Assembly (NCBI RefSeq): GCF_016900115.1
Contig: NZ_JACJJQ010000018.1
Coordinates: 1 to 36,739 of the forward strand
From: Limosilactobacillus alvi
Lineage (GTDB): Bacteria > Bacillota > Bacilli > Lactobacillales > Lactobacillaceae
DNA length: 36,739 nucleotides
Direction of reading: 5' to 3'
The position numbers were made by a program, and so were the translations under genes. The number at the start of each line of letters is the position of its first letter. Positions within the stretch are counted from its first letter, which is position 1. Below are positions 25,748 through 33,090 of the stretch, in pieces. The notes beneath the pieces were generated by a model. The model saw only the letters and a list, made by a program, of their open reading frames with translations. It had not been told where the DNA came from and did no database searches.

Positions 25748-26113
25748 CAATTAAATAAGCGACGAAGAGCAGGACTAGTAAAAGTTAGCTGATTAAGCAG
25801 AGAACCTCAGGTGGTGGGATGAGGTAGTCGGTTACTTTGAATCACAACTGTGAGTTGATCACTTCAAAGGTGATCCGGGGAAGCCCGTTACAGCACAGAG
25901 TTTAAAGTTGAACTCGCTGAGGCTAACTTTGTGAAAAGTTAGTAATGATGAGGTGGAACCGCGGAAACGCCCTCTGGTCAGATTGACCGGGGGCTTTTTT
26001 GATTCCATAAAAATTTTGAACTTGATGAGGCGGTGATCGTGAGATGACCGTAAAATGGGGTGGAACCACGGTGAAGCGTCCCCTGAGGCTAAGTGCTCAG
26101 GGGGCGCCTTTTT
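25748..26113 (+). promoter_or_regulatory. Cysteine T-box leader with two antiterminator/terminator modules
   Basis: Stem I has GACGAAGAG, then GGACT-AGTA on the 5' side. On the 3' side it reads CACAAC-TGT-G-AGTT, giving the Cys codon TGT next to a GACT/AGTT helix. Core 1, GGTGGAACCGCGG (25952-25964), is followed by terminator 1 (GCCCTCTGGTCA/TGACCGGGGGC plus six T, 25969-26000). Core 2, GGGTGGAACCACGG (about 26058-26071), is followed by terminator 2 (GCGTCCCCTGAG/CTCAGGGGGCGC plus T run, 26076-26113). Both cores have TGGA, which fits discriminator U, as in tRNA-Cys. The second module has no Stem I of its own, only a short hairpin (CGGTGATC...GATGACCG). Confidence 0.87.
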
Positions 26114-26177
26114 AATTCTCAGCACTGATCGCCGCTTCGCGTTTAACAAAATTAATATAAGACGAGGAGGAGCAAAT

Positions 26178-26825
26178 ATGTCGTTAAATTACATTTCGGA
26201 AATTTTACCATCATTACTTGATGGTACGAAACTGACCTTATCATTATTCTTTTGGACTTTAATTGGATCATTACCACTCGGGATCTTAGTTAGTATTGGT
26301 TTGATTGGTAAATTTAAACCGCTAAAATGGATTTTAGATCTTTACGTTTGGTTGATGCGGGGAACGCCACTGCTTTTGCAATTAATTTTTGTCTTCTATG
26401 GTTTACCAATTATCGGGATTGTTTTCCCACGTTATGAAGCAGCGGTCTTTGCCTTTATTCTTAATTATGGCGCTTATTTTGCAGAAATTTTCCGGGGTGG
26501 GTTCCAATCAATTGATCCTGGCCAATATGAAGGGGCTAAGGTGCTACGGTTAAGCTACTCCCAAACTTTACGCAAGATTGTGATTCCACAAGTTGTTAAA
26601 ATTGTAATTCCTTCAATTGGAAATGAAGTTATTAACTTGGTTAAGGATTCATCTTTGGTATATGTAATTGGACTTGGCGATCTTCTACGGGCCGGAAATG
26701 TGGCAACAGCTCGTGATGTTACTTTAGTACCATTATTAATGGTTGGGGTAATTTACCTGATCTTAATTGGAATTTGTACCTTCTTATTACGGAAGGTCGA
26801 AAATCGCTACTCATACTACAAATAA
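26178..26825 (+). CDS. Amino-acid ABC transporter permease (probable cysteine/cystine uptake)
   Basis: 215 aa from ATG 26178 behind GAGGAGG. HisM/GlnP-type permease with about five membrane helices. The ATPase-coupling EAA loop reads GAKVLRLSYSQTLRKIVIPQ. First gene of a permease-ATPase-binding protein operon downstream of the Cys T-box, which makes cysteine or cystine the likely substrate (TcyB-like). The family alone would not distinguish cystine from glutamine or other polar amino acids. Confidence 0.87.
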   Translation: MSLNYISEILPSLLDGTKLTLSLFFWTLIGSLPLGILVSIGLIGKFKPLKWILDLYVWLMRGTPLLLQLIFVFYGLPIIGIVFPRYEAAVFAFILNYGAYFAEIFRGGFQSIDPGQYEGAKVLRLSYSQTLRKIVIPQVVKIVIPSIGNEVINLVKDSSLVYVIGLGDLLRAGNVATARDVTLVPLLMVGVIYLILIGICTFLLRKVENRYSYYK

Positions 26826-26840
26826 TTGGGAGGTAGCAAA

Positions 26841-27485
26841 ATGTTAGAGATAAAGAATTTAAAGAAGAGTTTTGGCAGCCGTCAAATTTTAAACGGGGTT
26901 AATTTTACAGTTAATGATGGCCAAATTTTGTGTATTGTTGGCCCTTCCGGAGCTGGGAAAACGACCTTATTGCGGTGCATTACCGGATTGGAAAGTGCAG
27001 ATAGCGGTGAATTTTTAATTGATGGTGCCGTTTTTGATCCCCAAGGAATGGAAGCAAGTGATGCGGTGATGGGAGTTGTATTCCAAGATTTTAATCTTTT
27101 TCCGCACCTTTCAGTTTTAGAAAATGTTACCTTAGCGCCAGAAATGGTTCTCAAGGAAAGTAAAAAAGTTGCCGAAAAAGTAGGTCGCGAATTACTAGCC
27201 GAACTTGGTCTACAGGGAAAGAGCGATCTTTATCCGTACCAGCTATCTGGTGGTCAAAAACAACGGGTTGCCATTGCCCGAGCCTTGGCGATGAAACCAA
27301 AGATTCTTTGTTATGATGAACCAACAAGTGCCCTAGATCCTCAATTACGGGACGAAGTAGCTGATTTACTTTTGAAGTTGAAAGAGCAGGGGATGACTCA
27401 ACTAGTAGTTACCCACGATATGGACTTTGCTGAAAAGATTGCGGATAAGTTGTTAAAGGTTACAGCATTAGATCAGAAGGGGTAA
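26841..27485 (+). CDS. Amino-acid ABC transporter ATP-binding protein (TcyC/GlnQ-like)
   Basis: 214 aa from ATG 26841 with GGGAGG upstream. Walker A GPSGAGKTT, signature LSGGQKQRVAIARAL, Walker B ILCYDEPTSALDP, and switch VTHD are all present. It is shorter than the usual ~240 aa, the C-terminal end being trimmed after FAEKIADKLLKV. It lies 15 nt from the permease and 7 nt from the binding protein, so the three are co-transcribed. It powers uptake of the Cys T-box-regulated substrate. Confidence 0.88.
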   Translation: MLEIKNLKKSFGSRQILNGVNFTVNDGQILCIVGPSGAGKTTLLRCITGLESADSGEFLIDGAVFDPQGMEASDAVMGVVFQDFNLFPHLSVLENVTLAPEMVLKESKKVAEKVGRELLAELGLQGKSDLYPYQLSGGQKQRVAIARALAMKPKILCYDEPTSALDPQLRDEVADLLLKLKEQGMTQLVVTHDMDFAEKIADKLLKVTALDQKG

Positions 27486-27492
27486 GCTAAGG

Positions 27493-28329
27493 ATGAAACG
27501 GTTTAAATTACTAATTTTGGCCGTTCTTTGTCTTCCAGTGATTTTCTTAGCTGGTTGTCAGTCGGTTGTTCAACGGGCAAACAGTCAGGATACTTGGTCA
27601 AAGATCGAGCGGCAAAAGAAAGTTGTAATAGGGTTAGATGATAGCTTTGTTCCAATGGGATTTCGGGAAAAAAGTGGTAAGCTTGTGGGATATGATGTTG
27701 ATTTAGCTCGCGCAGTATTCAAGCAATATGGCATTAAAGTTGATTTTCAACCAATTGATTGGTCAATGAAGGAAACTGAACTCCGCAATGGAACCATCGA
27801 TCTCCTTTGGAATGGCTATTCAGTTACCCCAGAGCGAGCGAAAAAGGTGGCTTTTAGTCGACCATACCTCCAAAATCAACAGGTCTTAGTTACCAAGAAA
27901 AGTTATGGGGTTAAAACCTTTGCTGACATGAAAGGAAAAACCCTTGGGGTTCAAAATGGTTCGACAGGTCAAACGGAGTTAAATGCTCAACCAAAATTAT
28001 TAAAGAATTTTATTAAGGGAAAGACGCCAGTTTTGTATGACACCTTTCCAAATGCCTTTATTGATCTGAATGCTAACCGGATTCAGGGGCTTTTGATGGA
28101 TAAAGTTTATGCAGAATACTATATTCGGCACCAGAAAAATCGAAAAGACTTTAGAGTCATTGTTAATCCTAACTTTGAAGTTGATGACTTTGCCGTTGGT
28201 TTAAGGAAAGGGGATAAGACCTTAAAGAAGAAGATCGACCAAGGCCTTGGACGATTACAGAGAAATGGTCAACTTAAAAAAATTAACGAAAAATGGTTCG
28301 GGACTTCGAGTAATTATCTTGGTAAGTAG
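27493..28329 (+). CDS. Amino-acid ABC transporter substrate-binding lipoprotein
   Basis: 278 aa. Type II signal peptide with lipobox LAGC (Cys22), so it is anchored on the outer face of the membrane. SBP_bac_3 fold with VIGLDDSFVPMGF, VGYDVDLARAV and GNGYSVTPERAKKVAFS-like segment. It binds the transported amino acid; cysteine or cystine is inferred from the leader. The gene is followed by a terminator at 28365-28393. Confidence 0.88.
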   Translation: MKRFKLLILAVLCLPVIFLAGCQSVVQRANSQDTWSKIERQKKVVIGLDDSFVPMGFREKSGKLVGYDVDLARAVFKQYGIKVDFQPIDWSMKETELRNGTIDLLWNGYSVTPERAKKVAFSRPYLQNQQVLVTKKSYGVKTFADMKGKTLGVQNGSTGQTELNAQPKLLKNFIKGKTPVLYDTFPNAFIDLNANRIQGLLMDKVYAEYYIRHQKNRKDFRVIVNPNFEVDDFAVGLRKGDKTLKKKIDQGLGRLQRNGQLKKINEKWFGTSSNYLGK

Positions 28330-28364
28330 GTAAACTGCTTTTGTATGGCTTAATTTCAAAAATG

Positions 28365-28393
28365 GCTAGGAAGAATTTCTTCCTGGCTTTTTT
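28365..28393 (+). terminator. Terminator after the Cys-regulated ABC operon
   Basis: GCTAGGAAGAA pairs with TTCTTCCTGGC, followed by six T residues. Confidence 0.88.
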
Positions 28394-28488
28394 ATTTAAA
28401 ATTTGATACTAAGTGATCCCTTTTTATCGCTATGAAAACGCTTTGTGGTAAAATGTACTTGTAAATCAAATTTGAGGAGGAATTGCTC

Positions 28489-29430
28489 ATGACAATGGAT
28501 CCAAATAAGGCTCAGGATGTGTGGAAAGATGTTGGACAACATGTTCAATTTACGGTACTTGAATTAAATCGAAAGGACCAAGCTAAGGAGCGTGAAGTAA
28601 TTTGTGAATTTGCCGACCGTTATCAAGCAATTTTGCGTTCCTTACGGATTCGTGATGAAAAGGGCGATCTAAAGGGATCGTTTGGTTTTAGTAGTGCTGC
28701 TTGGGACTACCTATTCCCTGGTTCAGCAAAACCAAAGGAATTGGAAACATACCAAACGGTTAAGGGGCCAAAGTATGAGATGCCAGCTTCTAAGGGTGAT
28801 CTTTTCTTCCACATTCGGGCTAGTGACGAAGCTGTGGTATATGAAGCCATGAGTCAATTCCGGCGCTTCTTAAAAGATATTACGACAGTAGTTGATGAAA
28901 CAAAGGGTTTCCGTTACTTTGAAGGTCGCGCAATTATCGGTTTTATTGATGGGACTGAAGCACCACAAATTGAAGATGCTGCCGACTACGCAATTATCGG
29001 GGATGAAGATCCGACCTTTGAAAATGGTTCATATGCCTTTGCCCAAAAGTGGCGGCATAACATGGACTTCTGGAACCACTTGAAGACCGAAGAACAAGAA
29101 AAAGCTATTGGTCGGGAGAAGTTTAGTGACCTAGAACTTGATGACGAAGAAAAGTTCAAGAATGCTCACAACGTAACTTCTAAGGCAGAAATCGACGGTG
29201 AAGAACAAAAGATTGTCCGGATGAATGTACCATATTCTGATCCGGCTTCTGGAAATACTGGGACTTACTTCATTGGTTACTCTCGTCACTGGACGGTAAC
29301 CAAAATGATGTTACAAAATATGGTTGATCAAAGCGATTTCTTATTGACTTTCTCTGATATTTTGAGTGGTCAATTATTCTTTATTCCTTCCCGGCCACTG
29401 CTTGACCAAATTGCTGAAGGTGAATTTTAA
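28489..29430 (+). CDS. DyP-type heme peroxidase
   Basis: 313 aa from ATG 28489 behind GAGGAGG; a TTG two codons earlier is unlikely. B-type (YfeX-like) features are GFIDG with the distal Asp154, probable proximal heme ligand His226 (NAHNV), and distal Arg243 (IVRMNVPY), followed by GTYFIGYSRHW. It oxidises substrates with hydrogen peroxide. No Tat or Sec signal, so it is cytosolic; no encapsulin gene is adjacent. The physiological substrate is unknown. Single gene after a terminated operon. Confidence 0.92.
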   Translation: MTMDPNKAQDVWKDVGQHVQFTVLELNRKDQAKEREVICEFADRYQAILRSLRIRDEKGDLKGSFGFSSAAWDYLFPGSAKPKELETYQTVKGPKYEMPASKGDLFFHIRASDEAVVYEAMSQFRRFLKDITTVVDETKGFRYFEGRAIIGFIDGTEAPQIEDAADYAIIGDEDPTFENGSYAFAQKWRHNMDFWNHLKTEEQEKAIGREKFSDLELDDEEKFKNAHNVTSKAEIDGEEQKIVRMNVPYSDPASGNTGTYFIGYSRHWTVTKMMLQNMVDQSDFLLTFSDILSGQLFFIPSRPLLDQIAEGEF

Positions 29431-29460
29431 TTCTTCTAATTAAACAAGAAGTAAAGCTAA

Positions 29461-29595
29461 GTAGAGGAGGGGAAAAATTCCTCGATGGCCAGATGGGATA
29501 AGAAGAACGAAAGTGGATTCATTAGAATCATTTTTGGCGTTTGCAAGCCCATTCAGTTGCTGTTTTGACCGCCGTTTCTGAGTAACATACAGAGA
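29461..29595 (+). repeat. Shortened copy (C) of the dispersed intergenic repeat
   Basis: Shares GAGGGGAAAAATTCCT, GGCCAGATGGGATAAGAAG, GGATTCATTAGAATC, GGCGTTTGCAAGCCCAT and CTGAGTAACAT with copy A, in the same order. The middle is deleted and the terminal hairpin is missing; at that point the ~105-bp repeat begins. Confidence 0.75.
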
Positions 29596-29599
29596 TGAA

Positions 29600-29705
29600 T
29601 AGTCAAAAGAAAAGTTGGCGAAAATAAGCGTACACCAGACTTTACCTAAATAAGAATAAAAAATTAGGAAAAGATGATATCTTAAAAAAAGGGTTAATCC
29701 TCAAC
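29600..29705. repeat. ~105-bp repeat, inverted partner of 1-110
   Basis: Reverse-complementary relative of 1-110 over nearly its full length with scattered substitutions. It follows copy C directly. No coding potential seen. Confidence 0.6.
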
Positions 29706-29707
29706 TA

Positions 29708-29838
29708 AGGACTGTGAGTCCTGATACCGATAATGGTATATGATACTTGAAAATGGCTAAGCGGCATTTCAGGGGCTTATCCTTCCAAGCTACCATTACG
29801 ATCTTATTCAGTTTTTTGGATAAGGTCGTTTTTTTTGG
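29708..29838 (+). ncRNA. Candidate structured RNA with terminator
   Basis: Successive hairpins AGGACT/AGTCCT (29708-29722), ATACC/GGTAT (29724-29739), and a closed arm AATGG/CCATT (29752-29797) with an inner TAAGC/GCTTA. A terminator follows (ACGATCTTATTC/GGATAAGGTCGT, then eight T; 29798-29836). No open reading frame with a ribosome binding site. I cannot match it to a known family and no clear promoter is visible; it may be a small RNA, a leader of something lost, or part of a mobile-element remnant. Confidence 0.4.
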
Positions 29839-30079
29839 TTCGTGTAGTCACTCTTAAAACCTACAGGTTAAAACATGATAAAAATTTCAGCTTAGAAAAA
29901 TTATTTTTAGTTGTCCTTTAGTTTATCAATTGAGCAAATTGTGAAAATTGAGGCCGGTTTAAATAAACTAATAAAAAATAAGAGTCATTGATAAAGATAA
30001 GTTACTACTTGCTTAGTTAATATATCAAATGATATTTGATTATTTTGAAATCAGGATAGTTTACAAACTATTAGTTTTC

Positions 30080-30125
30080 ACACAACATATAGTGCTTTCG
30101 AAGTCAAGAGTTTCTATATATTGCC
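30080..30125 (+). promoter_or_regulatory. Paired NrdR boxes upstream of nrdDG
   Basis: ACACAACATATAGTGC (30080-30095) and TTTCTATATATTGCC (30111-30125) resemble the NrdR consensus ACACWATATATWGTGT. Their cores are offset by exactly 31 bp, three helical turns, as at characterised NrdR sites. NrdR would repress this operon when dATP is abundant. Between 29839 and 30079 I see only AT-rich DNA. Confidence 0.82.
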
Positions 30126-30178
30126 ATTTTGGCTAATATGGAAACTGTTAATTATCGATTGAAGTGAGGACTAAGAAA

Positions 30179-32377
30179 ATGCAAACAGATCTTGAAACCC
30201 TAAAAACTGTTCAAGTTGAAAAGCGGGATCAGACCGTGACTCCCTTTTACCCCTACAAAATTAACTGGGTGCTTGATCAGCTTCATGCGAACAAAACGGT
30301 TAAAAATGCAGTAGTTACCAACCTAATTAAGAAATTTTCAGGCCAAAAACTTATCCAAGCCAAGCAAATTGCCGCCGAGATTAAAGCCGCTTTAATTGCA
30401 AATGATCAACCCGCTTTGGCTAAAATTTATAGTGATTATCGGCGACGCGATGAAGAAAATTTTGCCAAGGCAACCGACCCTCAAGTAAAACTAAAAGCGC
30501 TTTTTGGGAAAAATGATCGGGTTGTCCATGAAAATGCCAATAAGGATTCAAAGGTTTTTAATACGCAACGCGACCTTGAAGCTGGCGTTGTCAGTCGAGC
30601 ACTGGGGCTAAAAATGTTACCCGAAGTGGTGGCTAAGGCCCATTTACGGGGAGATCTCCATTGGCATGATCTTGACTACTCGCCCGTTACGCCGGAAACA
30701 AATTGTTGCTTAATTGATTTTGATGAGATGCTAGCTCATGGATTTAAGATCGGAAATGCTTGGGTTGATTCACCAAAATCAATTCAAACGGCGACTGCTC
30801 AAATGTCGCAAATCATTGCGAATGTAGCTTCGTTGCAATATGGTGGGTGCTCAGCTAACCGGATTGATCAGCTTCTAGAACCATATGCAAAAATAAATTA
30901 TCAAAAGCATTTACGGGATGCCAAAGAGTGGGTGGCACCTGATAAGCAAATCGCTTATGCACGCCGGAAAACGCAAAAGGACATTTATGATGCCATGCAA
31001 GCCTTAGAGTACGAAATTAATACTTTATACTCATCCCAAGGCCAGACGCCATTTACCACAATTAACTTTGGTTTGGGAACTTCCTGGATTGCCCGCGCAA
31101 TTCAAAAAGCAATTTTGCAAATTCGGATTAAAGGACTGGGGAAAGAACACCGAACGGCAATTTTTCCAAAACTAATTTTTACTTTGAAACGAGGATTAAA
31201 CCTTAATCCTGGAGATCCTAATTATGATATTAAGCAGTTGGCATTAGAATGCTCAACGAAACGGATGTATCCAGATTTGTTGATGTATGATCAGATTATC
31301 AAGATTACCGGAAGTTTTAAGACCCCGATGGGCTGTCGGAGTTTTTTACAGGGGTGGCATGATCCCGCAAACGGGAAAGAAGTTAACTCTGGACGGATGA
31401 ATTTAGGGGTAGTTTCCTTAAATTTACCCCGGATTGCCCTAGAAGCTAAAGGTGACCAAGAACTATTTTGGGAAATTCTTGATGAACGACTTAATTTAGC
31501 AAAGATTGCTTTGGATTACCGGATTAAGCGGACAAAGGAAGCAAAACCAGAAAATGCGCCCCTTCTATATATGTATGGAGCATTTGGAAAACGCCTAAAG
31601 CCAACGGATAGTGTTGATGAGGTTTTTAAAAATAGCCGGGCAACGGTTTCCCTGGGCTACATTGGGTTATATGAAGTTGGGGCTAGCTTCTATGGCCCAA
31701 GTTGGGAGCAAAACGAAGAGGCTCATCAATTCGTAGTTAAAATTGTTAAACGGATGGCAGCGGCTTGTCACCAATGGGAAGCTGAAGAAGGATATCACTT
31801 TAGTCTTTACTCAACCCCAGCTGAGTCGTTAACCGATACTTTCTGCCAAGCTGATATTAAACGGTTTGGTCGCATTTCAGATGTGACAGATAAAGAATAC
31901 TATACCAATAGTTTCCATTATGATGTTCGTAAGCACCCAACCCCGTTTGAAAAGCTAAGTTTTGAAGAAGCTTTTCCTAAATATGCAGCGGGTGGGTTTA
32001 TTCACTATTGCGAATACCCAAATTTGCGTCAAAATCCAAAAGCACTTGAAGCAGTTTGGGACTGGGCTTATGACCATGTTGGTTATTTAGGAACGAATAC
32101 AGCGATTGATCAATGTTTTAAGTGTGGCTTTAAGGGTGAATTTAAAGCCACTGCCAGGGGATTCGAGTGTCCCCAATGTGGCAACCATGATCCAGCAACT
32201 TGTGATGTGGTCAAACGAACTTGTGGTTATTTAGGTAATCCGCAACAGCGACCAATGGTTCATGGCCGTCACGAAGAAATTATTCACCGGGCAAAAAATA
32301 TGACAGAAGGGATGGTAAAACATGCCGCAAACTTTGAGAAAGCCAAACAATCCGAAGCCGAAAGAATGGTGCGCTGA
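30179..32377 (+). CDS. nrdD: Anaerobic ribonucleoside-triphosphate reductase NrdD
   Basis: 732 aa from ATG 30179 with GTGAGGA upstream; a GTG 15 nt earlier overlaps that site. Class III reductase making dNTPs from NTPs without oxygen. An N-terminal ATP-cone-like region is followed by the core containing NTQRDLEAGV. A four-cysteine zinc site (CFKCGF ... CPQCG) precedes the glycyl-radical motif RTCGYLG near the C-terminus. Radical generation needs NrdG, whose gene overlaps the 3' end. Controlled by the NrdR boxes upstream. Confidence 0.97.
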   Translation: MQTDLETLKTVQVEKRDQTVTPFYPYKINWVLDQLHANKTVKNAVVTNLIKKFSGQKLIQAKQIAAEIKAALIANDQPALAKIYSDYRRRDEENFAKATDPQVKLKALFGKNDRVVHENANKDSKVFNTQRDLEAGVVSRALGLKMLPEVVAKAHLRGDLHWHDLDYSPVTPETNCCLIDFDEMLAHGFKIGNAWVDSPKSIQTATAQMSQIIANVASLQYGGCSANRIDQLLEPYAKINYQKHLRDAKEWVAPDKQIAYARRKTQKDIYDAMQALEYEINTLYSSQGQTPFTTINFGLGTSWIARAIQKAILQIRIKGLGKEHRTAIFPKLIFTLKRGLNLNPGDPNYDIKQLALECSTKRMYPDLLMYDQIIKITGSFKTPMGCRSFLQGWHDPANGKEVNSGRMNLGVVSLNLPRIALEAKGDQELFWEILDERLNLAKIALDYRIKRTKEAKPENAPLLYMYGAFGKRLKPTDSVDEVFKNSRATVSLGYIGLYEVGASFYGPSWEQNEEAHQFVVKIVKRMAAACHQWEAEEGYHFSLYSTPAESLTDTFCQADIKRFGRISDVTDKEYYTNSFHYDVRKHPTPFEKLSFEEAFPKYAAGGFIHYCEYPNLRQNPKALEAVWDWAYDHVGYLGTNTAIDQCFKCGFKGEFKATARGFECPQCGNHDPATCDVVKRTCGYLGNPQQRPMVHGRHEEIIHRAKNMTEGMVKHAANFEKAKQSEAERMVR

Positions 32378-32903
32378 CCAACTTTCACAACAATATATTG
32401 CAGACTACAAACCATTTAATTTTGTTGATGGCGAAGGGATCAGATGTAGTTTATATGTCTCGGGTTGTCCCTTCCATTGTCCAGGTTGTTATAATGTGGC
32501 GGCACAGAATTTTCATTACGGTCAGCCATATACACAAGAACTCGAAGATCAAATTATTACTGACCTTAGTCAATCCTACGTCCAAGGGCTAACCTTGCTT
32601 GGTGGTGAACCATTTTTGAATACTCAGGTTTGTCTGCAGTTAGTTAAACGCGTTCGTAAAGAATTTGGTCACCAAAAAGATATCTGGTCGTGGACAGGTT
32701 ACACTTGGGAAGAACTCCAAAAGGAAACAGCAGATAAGTTAGCATTGCTAAAACAACTAGATATTTTAGTTGATGGGCGCTTTTTATTGGCTCAAAAAGA
32801 TTTAACCCTACAATTCCGTGGAAGTGCTAACCAACGGATTATTGATGTTCCAGCCTCACTAAAAAACGGTCAAGTTACAATCTGGAAGAACTTAGTTCGT
32901 TAA
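32322..32903 (+). CDS. nrdG: Anaerobic ribonucleotide reductase activating protein NrdG
   Basis: 193 aa. Radical SAM enzyme: the [4Fe-4S] motif CPFHCPGC (CxxxCxxC), GGEP (LGGEPFL) and SGCPFHC context are clear. It forms the glycyl radical on NrdD. The ATG at 32322 has GAAGGGATGG upstream and yields the family N-terminus (NPKPKEW ... QQYIADYKPFNFVDGEG). That places 56 nt inside nrdD; no later start restores the conserved N-terminus. Terminator at 32919-32951. Confidence 0.95.
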   Translation: MPQTLRKPNNPKPKEWCADQLSQQYIADYKPFNFVDGEGIRCSLYVSGCPFHCPGCYNVAAQNFHYGQPYTQELEDQIITDLSQSYVQGLTLLGGEPFLNTQVCLQLVKRVRKEFGHQKDIWSWTGYTWEELQKETADKLALLKQLDILVDGRFLLAQKDLTLQFRGSANQRIIDVPASLKNGQVTIWKNLVR

Positions 32904-32918
32904 TAGGTAAAGTGTTTT

Positions 32919-32951
32919 AATCCCGAACGATGATAATGTTCGGGATTTTTT
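32919..32951 (+). terminator. Terminator after nrdG
   Basis: ATCCCGAAC/GTTCGGGAT around a 9-nt loop, then a run of six T residues. Confidence 0.92.
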
Positions 32952-32964
32952 ATTTGAAATAGTG

Positions 32965-32993
32965 TTTACAATCGGTAAAGTTCGTGCTAATAT
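32965..32993 (+). promoter_or_regulatory. Promoter of the nucleobase permease gene
   Basis: TTTACA (32965-32970), 17-bp spacer, TAATAT (32988-32993). The ~90-nt leader begins with a hairpin (CCGAATGTTCGG inside AACAT...ATGTAGTT). Confidence 0.6.
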
Positions 32994-33090
32994 TCAAAAC
33001 ATGAAAAGCCGAATGTTCGGTAGTCTATGTAGTTAAATGTAGGCGATTAAGCGATCGGCAAGAGAGAGAAAAGGTTTTGTGGAGGTAAAA

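Noticed and set aside
25748-25960. Serine (TCA) specifier directly after GAA in the Cys T-box
   Set aside because: TGT lies beside the basal GACT/AGTT helix, and TGGA in both cores requires discriminator U, which fits tRNA-Cys and not tRNA-Ser.
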